A stretch of DNA of 37,136 nucleotides. Source: Methanobrevibacter sp. GTDB taxonomy: Archaea > Methanobacteriota > Methanobacteria > Methanobacteriales > Methanobacteriaceae. The notes under the pieces were generated by a model. That model searched no databases, had not been told where the DNA came from, and saw only the letters and a list, made by a program, of their open reading frames with translations. Location: the NCBI GenBank assembly GCA_017473945.1, contig JAFUIW010000021.1, forward strand, positions 1 to 37,136. Reading direction: 5' to 3'. Position 1 is the stretch's first letter; every line of letters begins with the position of its first letter. A program made the position numbers and the translations under genes. Positions 29,289 to 36,633 of this stretch are shown here, one piece after another.

Positions 29289-29352
29289 TTTTATAAATCA
29301 AATAAAACATATTATTATTCATACCATGCGAAAAATAACTTACAGGTTATTT
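29289..29352 (+). promoter_or_regulatory. Promoter and leader hairpin before the short-chain dehydrogenase
   Basis: TTTATAAAT (about 29289-29297) suggests a start site near 29320 and a 55-base leader. The leader contains an inverted repeat, AAATAAC (29333-29339) and GTTATTT (29346-29352), which could form a hairpin or an operator. The remainder of the gap from 29060 is AT-rich and holds nothing I recognise. Confidence 0.45.
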
Positions 29353-29374
29353 GAAAATGGTGGAGCGTGAAAAT

Positions 29375-30145
29375 ATGAATGACTTATTTAATTTAGAAGG
29401 ACAAGTCGCATTAGTAAGCGGAGCATCTTCCGGTATTGGTGTCGACATGGCAAAAGCATACGCAAGATATGGTGCAAACATAGTAGTTACAGGAAGAAGG
29501 AAAGAAAGATTAGATCAAGTCGCAGAAGAAATCAAATAACTTGGTGTTGATTGTATTGGAGTAGTCTGTGATGTAACTGACACTGAAAGTGTAGAAAACT
29601 GTGTAAAAGAAGTCATGGACCACTTTGGAAGAATTGACATCCTCCACAACAATGCAGGTTACGGTGCAACTAAAGAAGCAGAATTATTAACTGATGATGA
29701 ATGGAACAAAACTGTAGATGTGGACCTTACAGGAACATTCAAAATGTCCAGAGCTGTTGCTCGTGAAGCAATGATTCCTCAAAAATACGGAAGAATCATC
29801 AACACTGCATCCATGTTCGGTTTAGTGGGAACTATGGCAACCCCTACATCCCCATATGCAGCAGCAAAAGGTGGAGTAGTAAACCTCACCAGACAATTAG
29901 CAGCAGAATGGGCAAAATACAATATTACAGTAAATGCAATCTGTCCAGGTACTTTCCCAACAGAACTCACTCGTTCAACCATTGACAACGACGAGTACAA
30001 AGCATACACAAAAACTGTTGTGCCTGTTGGAAGATCTGGTGTTGACGGAGAATTAGATTCAACTGTTGTATATCTCGCATCACCTAAATCCAGTTACGTA
30101 ACTGGTCAAGCAATTGCTGTAGATGGTGGATACACCTGTATTTAA
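29375..30145 (+). pseudogene. Short-chain dehydrogenase/reductase, interrupted by in-frame TAA
   Basis: A classical SDR of 256 codons apart from one stop. The Rossmann glycine motif SGASSGIG (15-22), NNAG (92-95) and the Ser146, Tyr161, Lys165 active-site set (SPYAAAKGG) are intact, and it ends with the usual YVTGQAIAVDGG. TAA at 29537-29539 (codon 55) falls between RLDQVAEEIK and LGVDCIGVVCDVTD, which join in frame without a gap. The stop lies in a variable linker, so the lost residue cannot be told; GAA or TCA are one-step sources. Everything else is undamaged. The ribosome site GGTGGAGCGTGA supports ATG at 29375. Substrate unknown; likely a gluconate dehydrogenase- or 3-oxoacyl reductase-like enzyme. 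Confidence 0.85.
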
Positions 30146-30168
30146 ATTGAAAAATTATTTTTTTCAAT
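30146..30168 (+). terminator. Hairpin terminator of the short-chain dehydrogenase
   Basis: ATTGAAAAA and TTTTTCAAT form a stem immediately after the TAA at 30145, followed by T-rich sequence. Confidence 0.5.
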
Positions 30169-30233
30169 TTTCTTTTTTCTTTTTTAGTCATTAATTATAT
30201 TTTTTATATACAGTTCCGTTTTTTTGTGAGAGG

Positions 30234-30246
30234 TATTTATATATAC
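30234..30246 (+). promoter_or_regulatory. TATA box of the HEAT-repeat gene
   Basis: TATTTATATATAC is about 25 bases before the ATG at 30267, and no Shine-Dalgarno is present, so this transcript is probably leaderless. Confidence 0.55.
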
Positions 30247-30266
30247 TCAAAAACTAACTTAATATC

Positions 30267-31115
30267 ATGACTAATTTAAGTTTTAATGAAGCTATTAACA
30301 ATTTATCAGATGATGATGTTAAAGTTAGAAAAGAAGCTATCGAATCATTAGTCGGAATTACTGATGAGGAAGCTATTGAACCACTAATTAAGGCCACCAC
30401 TGATGAAAATGCTCAGGTCAGATTTAAGGCTGCTGAAATTTTAGGCAGTATGGGGGATGTAGCTGTCGATAAATTAATAGAAGAATTCAAAAATGCTGAA
30501 GGCAAAGATAAACGTTTTTTAGCATTTGCACTTAAAGAAACTGAAGACAAGAAAGTTATCCCTTATTTTGTTGAAGCAACTGAAGATGATGACTTTGGTG
30601 TTAGAAAAGTTGCCGTACGTTCTCTTGGGGAGCTTCAAGCTGCTGATGAATTGGATACAATTGCAAAATGTCTTGAAGATGAGGATTGGGGCGTAAAGTT
30701 AGCTGCAATTCAAGCTTTAGGTGATCTTGCAACTGATGATTCTATTGCATTAATTAAACAAGCAAGAAAAGGCGAAGATGATAAGGATTTCAAAAAATCC
30801 TGCAATAAAGCCATCAAAAAAGCAGAAAAAAGACAAAAGGCAAAGGCTTCAGGCGAATCTATTGTAAAAGTTATTCCAATGAGTACTATTAAGGAAATGG
30901 AAAAAACCAATCTGCAAAAAGCTATTAAGGAATATGAAAGATATGTGGAAGCAAAACAACCTAAGGATGCTCCATATAAAAGATTATGTGTTCTTTACAG
31001 AAAGCAAAATGACTATGATAACGAAGTCAGAGTCATTGAAACTGCAATTGAAGTATTTGCGGACAATGATAAAAAACTGCCTTACTTTGAAAAAAGGTTG
31101 GCAAAATTGAAATAG
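30267..31115 (+). CDS. HEAT-repeat protein with TPR-like C-terminal region
   Basis: A 282-residue soluble protein. Residues about 1-185 hold PBS-lyase-type HEAT repeats (units such as AIEPLIKATTDENAQVRFKA, with DDFGVRKVAVRSLGEL and DDWGVKLAAIQALG-like cores). A basic linker (KKAEKRQKAKA) follows, then a helical region (NLQKAIKEYERYVEA, RLCVLYRKQNDYDNEVRVIE) that looks like a TPR pair. Such proteins are scaffolds; no partner is visible. Its stop abuts the stop of the convergent nitrilase gene. Confidence 0.85.
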   Translation: MTNLSFNEAINNLSDDDVKVRKEAIESLVGITDEEAIEPLIKATTDENAQVRFKAAEILGSMGDVAVDKLIEEFKNAEGKDKRFLAFALKETEDKKVIPYFVEATEDDDFGVRKVAVRSLGELQAADELDTIAKCLEDEDWGVKLAAIQALGDLATDDSIALIKQARKGEDDKDFKKSCNKAIKKAEKRQKAKASGESIVKVIPMSTIKEMEKTNLQKAIKEYERYVEAKQPKDAPYKRLCVLYRKQNDYDNEVRVIETAIEVFADNDKKLPYFEKRLAKLK

Positions 31116-31940
31116 TTATTTTTTGATTATTTCGTAGAGATCTTCTCTTTTGTTTTTCAAAAGCGGAAGTTCTTCCCTTACTTTTTTTATTTCATCCAGA
31201 TTGATTTCACAAAATATTACTTCTTCTTTTTGACCCGCTTCAGAGATTATTTCTCCCCAGGGGTTTGCAACAATTGAATGGCCGAAACTGTGGTAACTTG
31301 CATTTTTATTCAGTGCGGGTGCAACACCTACACAATAAACTTGATTGTCCAGTGCACGGGCTCTGAAGAGCAATTCCCAATGTGCAGGACCAGTTGTCAT
31401 ATTAAATGCTCCTGGATAAAACAAAATCAAAGCACCATTTTCAACCATGATTCTTGCAAGTTCCGGAAAACGGATATCATAACAAATCCCAATTCCAATT
31501 TTTCCAAAATCTGTTTTTACTATAGTAAAATCATCACCTGCAGTTAATACGTCGGATTCCTTAAAGGTAATCTTGTCTTTAACATCAATATCAAAAAGAT
31601 GCATTTTTCGGTGTTTAGCTATTATATTTCCATCTTTATTAAAAAGATAAGATGTGTTGTAAAGTTTTCCGTCTTCTTTTTCGGGAATTGACCCTGCTAA
31701 AATATAAATTTGGTTGCTTTTGGCTAGTTTTGATATTATATTTAATGTATAACTGTCTTTTTCCTCTTCACAGTATTCAAGGAATTTATCATTTGAATAT
31801 GGACAGTTAAACATTTCAGGTAAAACAATAAAATCGGCTTTGTTGGATGCAATGTTTATAATAGAACTAGCTTTTCTTAAATTTTCTTCTTTATCGTCGA
31901 TAACATTCATCTGACAAAGAGCAAGTTTGAGTTTAGTCAT
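31116..31940 (-). CDS. Carbon-nitrogen hydrolase (nitrilase superfamily, Nit-like)
   Basis: A 274-residue nitrilase-fold amidase. The catalytic triad is Glu42 (LPEMFNCPY), Lys112 (HRKMHLFD) and Cys153 (GIGICYDIRFPEL). This pattern is like Nit/omega-amidase and deaminated-glutathione amidase enzymes; the substrate is not determined. I use ATG at 31940, which has AAGTG upstream and starts at the conserved KLKLALCQM; the longer frame to 31991 would overlap the upstream gene. Confidence 0.9.
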   Translation of the reverse strand: MTKLKLALCQMNVIDDKEENLRKASSIINIASNKADFIVLPEMFNCPYSNDKFLEYCEEEKDSYTLNIISKLAKSNQIYILAGSIPEKEDGKLYNTSYLFNKDGNIIAKHRKMHLFDIDVKDKITFKESDVLTAGDDFTIVKTDFGKIGIGICYDIRFPELARIMVENGALILFYPGAFNMTTGPAHWELLFRARALDNQVYCVGVAPALNKNASYHSFGHSIVANPWGEIISEAGQKEEVIFCEINLDEIKKVREELPLLKNKREDLYEIIKK

Positions 31941-31983
31941 GTTAACACTTAAAAAATAGAAAAAAGTATGATTTAAATCATAC

Positions 31984-32751
31984 TTAAACAATATCTGCGG
32001 AATTTATCACACTATTGATGCTATCTGATGTGATGGAGTTAATTGAATCTCCAGTAATTTTGAAAACGTATAACTCTCCGTCAGTGAACATTGAAACATA
32101 TCTTGTGTAGTTACCGTCAGCATTTTCCAGGATAATGTTTGAACCATTTCTGCCGTCTAAAGTGACGGTTTCAAGAAGTTCTATTGCATCACCATTGTTT
32201 AGAGCATAACTGACTCTTTGCTGATTAATATCTTTTAGGGATGTGGCACTACTGCTAATATTATAATGTTCAATAACAGTATTGTTTTCATCCATATAGA
32301 ATATAGCACCTTCATGTTCTGAATCAGTGAGATTTACTTGTTCCCAACTTTTAGGATACTTAAATGAAAAGTCACCTGCATCGTATACGGCTAAATCGCC
32401 GGATGGGATTGATGCTGTGCCTTTATTATTTGATCCAGTAAGGACAATTCCACAAATCACAATCAAAGTAATAAGTAATATAACTCCAATAATAAGTTTT
32501 TTTTCTTTAATAATATCTAATACGCCTGGTTCATTGGAAGGTTTTTTTACTTTTTGTTTTTCCGCTTTAGGTGGTTTTTCCACTTTTGGCGGTTTTTCTA
32601 CTTTAGGTGGTTTTTCCACTTTTGGTTGACTTTCGAAGATACTTTGTTCTCTTCTAGCGGCAACTTTTGGTTTTGGGAATTTAAATCCACAATTTCCACA
32701 AACAGGAGCACCATCATAACTAGGATTTCCACATTCAGGACATTTTTTCAC
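31984..32751 (-). CDS. Zinc-ribbon membrane protein with PsbP-like extracellular domain
   Basis: A 255-residue protein: N-terminal zinc ribbon (Cys 4, 7, 18, 21), a linker with repeated PPKVEK units (about 43-65), one membrane helix (about 86-105) and a C-terminal domain (about 112-255) with FSFKYPKSWEQVNL, a motif seen in PsbP-like or DUF4367-like extracytoplasmic domains. The domain identity is tentative. Topology: ribbon inside, C-terminus outside. Function unknown. The upstream region is shared with the divergent 159-residue gene. Confidence 0.75.
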   Translation of the reverse strand: MKKCPECGNPSYDGAPVCGNCGFKFPKPKVAARREQSIFESQPKVEKPPKVEKPPKVEKPPKAEKQKVKKPSNEPGVLDIIKEKKLIIGVILLITLIVICGIVLTGSNNKGTASIPSGDLAVYDAGDFSFKYPKSWEQVNLTDSEHEGAIFYMDENNTVIEHYNISSSATSLKDINQQRVSYALNNGDAIELLETVTLDGRNGSNIILENADGNYTRYVSMFTDGELYVFKITGDSINSITSDSINSVINSADIV

Positions 32752-32813
32752 AGCTTAACCTCCATTGAATTTACATTTTTATAAAGAATGTATATTTATA
32801 ATAATGTTTTTAT

Positions 32814-32833
32814 TTTATAAAAATATATTTATA
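32814..32833 (+). promoter_or_regulatory. TATA region of the 159-residue gene
   Basis: TTTATAAAAATATATTTATA lies 12-31 bases before the ATG at 32845, with GTGAT directly upstream of the ATG. The spacing suggests a very short leader. Confidence 0.4.
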
Positions 32834-32844
32834 TTCGTGATAAA

Positions 32845-33324
32845 ATGGATGATGATAAAATTATTAATGTTAATGATATAAATTATGCAATTTACAAGAT
32901 TGGTGAGTGGAAAAATAATTATGATATAAATCAGATTGGTTTATCCAGTGAAGTGCCGGTCACTAAAAATACTGTTTTTCATATTAAAATGTCCATGGAT
33001 GAAATTAGACACTCTGAATTTTCAATTTCCGATAAAAAAGTCAATGGATTTGTAGCTATTTCATATCAGTTAAATCAAAAACTCCAGGAAATGGACATTG
33101 ATGATGTTATTGCACTTGAAAAAGAGGAATATGATAATATTCTAGCTGAATTGGATGGTTTGGAATTATTGGATGAGGAAGATACTATTCCTCTTGAAAA
33201 TGATGAATATCTCATTTACAAATTGGAAAAAGAGTGTCATGTCACTACTTCCATTCCTGCTAATGATTTTACAAAAGAGTTTCATGCTAAAGAACTTAAA
33301 AAAATTGAAGATGCATTGAATTAG
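32845..33324 (+). CDS. Hypothetical acidic protein, 159 residues
   Basis: A soluble acidic protein with no cysteine-rich or membrane region; parts read YAIYKIGEWKNNYDINQIGL, FHIKMSMDEIRHSEFS and EYLIYKLEKECHVTTSIPAN. Unrecognised. The last four bases overlap the convergent nucS stop. Nothing in the context indicates its role. Confidence 0.7.
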   Translation: MDDDKIINVNDINYAIYKIGEWKNNYDINQIGLSSEVPVTKNTVFHIKMSMDEIRHSEFSISDKKVNGFVAISYQLNQKLQEMDIDDVIALEKEEYDNILAELDGLELLDEEDTIPLENDEYLIYKLEKECHVTTSIPANDFTKEFHAKELKKIEDALN

Positions 33325-34103
33325 AATGCATCCAAGGTTACTTTTTTATCTCTTTTTAACTCACGAGGAGGTTCAATTGAAACAAATTCAATACCTTCTT
33401 CCTCAATCATTTCTTGCGCATCTTCCATAAGTGACGGCGCTACAAGCAGTCCTCTGATTTTCTTCTTTTGTGCCTGACATTCCTTCAAGTAATCGTTTTC
33501 GGTATTTTCAAAGTCCTGAAGATATCTTTTAAGCTGTTTTACAGCATTAACTCCTGCTTTACGGGCTTTCAGTTCCAAAATCATCAGGTTATTGTCACTG
33601 TCTTTTCCCAAAATATCAATAAATCCATGTTCTACACTGTATTCTCTTGCAGTTGGTGTAAAACCTTCTTCTATCATATGTGGTTTTTCCATAATCATGT
33701 CGCCCATGTCCTTTTCATATCCTGCCTGTTCAAGTTCTTCAAAGTCCTCGATATTGGCAAAGTTGATAAATTGGATTTTCTTAATCTCAACAGTTAATAA
33801 TTCCTTAGGAGTTCTTCTGTGGCTTTCTAAAAAGAGGTTGTCATTTTTGATATAACTTCTTGTTCTTGATTTCGGAGGTTGCCAATTTACCGGTTCAACC
33901 TTTTTTTCCTGATGGATAAGAAATGCTCCATCGGGTTTTATCATTATTATACGTTCTCCCCAGTTCAATTCACTTAATGCACGTCCTTCATAGTTCACTT
34001 TGCAGCAAGCGAAAATAAGTATTGTTGCTTTTTTTCTCAATGCTTCCTGAACCAAATCGTATGCTTCATCACAACTGGGTTTTTCTAAAATTTTGTATTT
34101 CAT
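33321..34103 (-). CDS. nucS: Endonuclease NucS (EndoMS)
   Basis: A 260-residue protein with an N-terminal beta-domain (LIFACCKVNYEGRALSELNW, then RIIMIKPDGAFLIHQ) and a C-terminal RecB-like nuclease domain: Asp163 in GFIDILG, then Glu177 and Lys179 in LELKARKA. NucS/EndoMS cleaves both strands at certain mismatches and is a non-MutS route for mismatch repair in archaea and actinobacteria. The active-site residues are intact. ATG at 34103 is chosen; GTG at 34106 is in frame. The gene sits beside the paralog array. Confidence 0.92.
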   Translation of the reverse strand: MKYKILEKPSCDEAYDLVQEALRKKATILIFACCKVNYEGRALSELNWGERIIMIKPDGAFLIHQEKKVEPVNWQPPKSRTRSYIKNDNLFLESHRRTPKELLTVEIKKIQFINFANIEDFEELEQAGYEKDMGDMIMEKPHMIEEGFTPTAREYSVEHGFIDILGKDSDNNLMILELKARKAGVNAVKQLKRYLQDFENTENDYLKECQAQKKKIRGLLVAPSLMEDAQEMIEEEGIEFVSIEPPRELKRDKKVTLDAF

Positions 34104-34118
34104 CACAAATTACATTGT

Positions 34119-34138
34119 TTAGTTTAATTTAAATATTT
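34119..34138 (+). promoter_or_regulatory. Possible TATA region of the first MetX-like gene
   Basis: AT-rich TTTAATTTAAATATTTT lies 25-45 bases before the GGAGGGG at 34161-34167. Weak evidence. Confidence 0.3.
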
Positions 34139-34173
34139 TGTTTTTTCAATATTATCTTAAGGAGGGGATTTAG

Positions 34174-35169
34174 ATTTTTGATGATGAATTTTTTGAAAAT
34201 AATAAAGAGGAATTTATAATGAATTCCTTTAAATTTCAGAATGGTGAAGTCTTAAATGACGTTAAGGTTGAATATATGGTCTATGGGACTCCAAAATATG
34301 ACGAAGATGGACGAATAAATAATGCAATTCTTTATTGCAGCGGATCTTTGGGAAGCTTTGAGGGAATAAATAAAATCTTGCCTTTGACTTTTCCAAATTG
34401 TCCCTTTGATAGTGATAAATATTTTTTTATCAGTTTAACAGCTTTAGGCTCTTCTGGCTCATGTTCTCCATCACAAACTGGTCTGAAAAATAAATTCCCA
34501 AAATATAATATGCTTGATGTGGTTAATTTTCAAAAACAATTCTTGGCTGAAAAATTCGCAATAACTCATGTTTTAGGATTGATAGGCAATTCCATGGGTG
34601 GTTTTGTCGGATTAACCCAAGCTATTGAATATCCGGATTTTCAGGAGTTCATTATCTGTGGTGTGAGCAGCTATAAGGTTGCCGGCCATGATTTTATCCT
34701 CTCACGTTTTGTCGATGAAATAATCGAGTCCGATCCTGATTATGCAAAAGGTGAATTGACATATTCTCTTATCAGAACATTAAGGATAGCTTGTCTTGCA
34801 GAATTTAACTTTGGTCTTTCCAAAGAGGCATTAAGGGCAAAAACCAATGATGAGTTAAGCTTCGAATTTGAAGAGTTTGGAAATGAAATGATTGAAACTG
34901 ATATTTATGATTTGAAATACTGCAATTGGGCCAGCATGAATTTCAATGTGGAAGATGATTTGGATAAAATTAAATCTAAAGTGTTGATTATTTCATGTAA
35001 GCAGGATCCACATTTCCCACCGGAACTTGATGGTATTCCAATGTCTGAAATGATTGATGATTCTGAGTTGATTGTAATGGATTCTGAACTGGGACATTTA
35101 TGTTTTAATGAACTTGAAAATATCTCTTATGAGTTAAAAGGGTTTATGGAGTATTTCAATGATAGTTAA
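34174..35169 (+). CDS. Homoserine O-acetyltransferase-like alpha/beta hydrolase, copy 1 (triad intact)
   Basis: The protein has the MetX/homoserine acetyltransferase look: an acyl-enzyme type fold with ALGSSGSCSPSQTGLKNKFP, FAITHVLGLIGNSMGGFVGL. Numbered from ATG at 34219, the triad is Ser125 (GNSMGG), Asp263 (CKQDPHF) and His293 (LGHLCF). It may be a true acyltransferase or a hydrolase. Start: the strong GGAGGGG (34161-34167) lies about six to eight bases before ATT at 34174, which directly follows an in-frame TAG and adds 15 residues matching the N-termini of copies 2 and 3. The ATG at 34219 has only a weak GAGG. I give the SD-supported start; 34219 is the conservative one. Confidence 0.85.
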   Translation: MFDDEFFENNKEEFIMNSFKFQNGEVLNDVKVEYMVYGTPKYDEDGRINNAILYCSGSLGSFEGINKILPLTFPNCPFDSDKYFFISLTALGSSGSCSPSQTGLKNKFPKYNMLDVVNFQKQFLAEKFAITHVLGLIGNSMGGFVGLTQAIEYPDFQEFIICGVSSYKVAGHDFILSRFVDEIIESDPDYAKGELTYSLIRTLRIACLAEFNFGLSKEALRAKTNDELSFEFEEFGNEMIETDIYDLKYCNWASMNFNVEDDLDKIKSKVLIISCKQDPHFPPELDGIPMSEMIDDSELIVMDSELGHLCFNELENISYELKGFMEYFNDS

Positions 35170-35434
35170 AATCTCAAACTATGGAAAACTTGATGATAAA
35201 AATTTCATTGAATATGAAGTTAATGGGTTATCTGCAAGTCAAATGAGTTTTTTAGATAAAAATCTTGAAGATGAAACTGAAATTAATGGGGATGCATTGA
35301 AAATAAAAATGTATTTCGATGATATGTTATATCCTTTCCAAAGTGATGTTGCCAAATTTCGACTGGATGATTTCATAGCGCGTGAGGAAATTGAGATGAA
35401 TCTTTTCTTATCTAGTTTTCTAGAAGATATGTAA
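35159..35434 (+). CDS. Hypothetical 91-residue protein within the MetX-like array
   Basis: A small acidic protein, MIVKISNYGKLDDKNFIEYE..., with a DEIE- and DDMLYP-containing middle. It overlaps the end of the first MetX-like gene by 11 bases in a different frame, so it is probably translated with it. No membrane segment or known motif. It lies between copies 1 and 2. Confidence 0.65.
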   Translation: MIVKISNYGKLDDKNFIEYEVNGLSASQMSFLDKNLEDETEINGDALKIKMYFDDMLYPFQSDVAKFRLDDFIAREEIEMNLFLSSFLEDM

Positions 35435-35481
35435 ATGTATACTATTTTTTTCATTTTTTTAATTTTTATTTAATAATGTTA

Positions 35482-35496
35482 TTAAATATATATGCC
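35482..35496 (+). promoter_or_regulatory. TATA box of the second MetX-like gene
   Basis: TTAAATATATATGCC is about 35-45 bases before the ATG at 35528, with AAGGTG shortly before the ATG. Confidence 0.4.
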
Positions 35497-35527
35497 ATGT
35501 CAAATAATATATTGGTAAGGTGCAATT

Positions 35528-36493
35528 ATGGATTTTAATGTTGAGTATTCTAATCATGTCATGGATTCTTTTGAATTTGAATCAGGAAGAATTTTAGATA
35601 ATGTTAATGTGGAGTATTGGGTTGATGGGACTCCGAAATATGATGATGACGGCAATATTGTTAATGCTGTTGTTTACCTTCCCACTCTTAAAGGCGGAAA
35701 TTCCATTTTGGCTAAATCTCATGACATAATATATAGACATGACGACGACTATTTTTTCATTAAAATCACATCTCTTGGAGCTCCGAATTCATGTTCTCCT
35801 TCTTCAACTGGTTTAATGCATAATTTTCCTCATTATACTCTTAAAGACCGTGTCAATTTCAAAAGACAATTTTTAGAAGAAAAATTCAATATTAAAAACG
35901 TTAAAGGCCTTATTGGGGAGGGTGTAGGTGGATTTGAAGTCTATACGTGGGCATGTGAATATCCTGATGAAATGGATTTTATCATTACTTTAAATTCTAC
36001 TTTTAAAACATGTGGTTATCGTTATGTCCTGCTGAATGTTGCTGATGCGATTGTTGATTCATCTGATGATTTTTATGAGGAAGGATATTCTGTTTCTTTA
36101 TCAAAGATGATTGTAGCAATTGCAAGATTATTGTTTGCAGGATATTTTCCAAAAAATATTTTTGAAGAATTATCAAATGATGAAATTGATGTTTTGATGG
36201 AAGATTATGTTGATGAAGCTTTATTTATGGATGTTCACGATTTTAAATCACGTAATGATTGTCTTTTAGAATATGATGTTTCAGAAAAGTTGGAAAACAT
36301 TAAAGCAAAAGCATTGGTAATGGGTTTTTCAGAATTTCTATTTTTCAATGCTGAAAGTGATGTTTTGCCTTTAACTGACCTGATTAAAGATTTAAAAATA
36401 GCATTGTTCGATGAAAAAATGAGTTTTTATGATGAAAATGATTATTCTGATGTTGCCTCTGAGATTATTTCATTTTTAAGCGAATTTAAATAG
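35528..36493 (+). CDS. MetX-like alpha/beta-hydrolase paralog, copy 2 (triad lost)
   Basis: A 321-residue paralog of copy 1: shared blocks are FEFESGRILDNVNVEYWVDG, TPKYDDDGNIVNAVVY, SLGAPNSCSPSSTGL and NFKRQFLEEKF. The nucleophile elbow reads GEGVGG, with Gly132 where copy 1 has Ser125. The Asp region is GFSEFLFF, lacking an aligned Asp, and the His region (LFDEKMSFYDEND) has no histidine. All three triad residues therefore appear lost while the fold motifs remain. It may act as a regulatory or binding subunit, or as a degenerating duplicate. It has its own TATA box and AAGGTG before the ATG. Confidence 0.85.
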   Translation: MDFNVEYSNHVMDSFEFESGRILDNVNVEYWVDGTPKYDDDGNIVNAVVYLPTLKGGNSILAKSHDIIYRHDDDYFFIKITSLGAPNSCSPSSTGLMHNFPHYTLKDRVNFKRQFLEEKFNIKNVKGLIGEGVGGFEVYTWACEYPDEMDFIITLNSTFKTCGYRYVLLNVADAIVDSSDDFYEEGYSVSLSKMIVAIARLLFAGYFPKNIFEELSNDEIDVLMEDYVDEALFMDVHDFKSRNDCLLEYDVSEKLENIKAKALVMGFSEFLFFNAESDVLPLTDLIKDLKIALFDEKMSFYDENDYSDVASEIISFLSEFK

Positions 36494-36580
36494 TTTAAAA
36501 TATTTTCTTAAAATATGCCTTTTTCATTTGATTAATGTTATTTGCACGTGCTGTTTAATTTATTGTAATTTGGCATAATT

Positions 36581-36590
36581 TTTATATATT
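36581..36590 (+). promoter_or_regulatory. TATA box of the third MetX-like gene
   Basis: TTTATATATT gives a start site near 36612, ten bases before the GGAGG at 36622-36626. Confidence 0.5.
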
Positions 36591-36633
36591 TTAAAGCATA
36601 TAATATTTTACATTGTGTACTGGAGGATATATT

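Noticed and set aside
29615..30145. 176-residue ORF as an independent dehydrogenase
   Set aside because: It starts at an internal Met, and the upstream frame is continuous across a single TAA, so the two belong to one SDR.
32554..32640. Short tandem DNA repeats near 32560-32630
   Set aside because: They encode the PPKVEK linker repeats and need no separate explanation.
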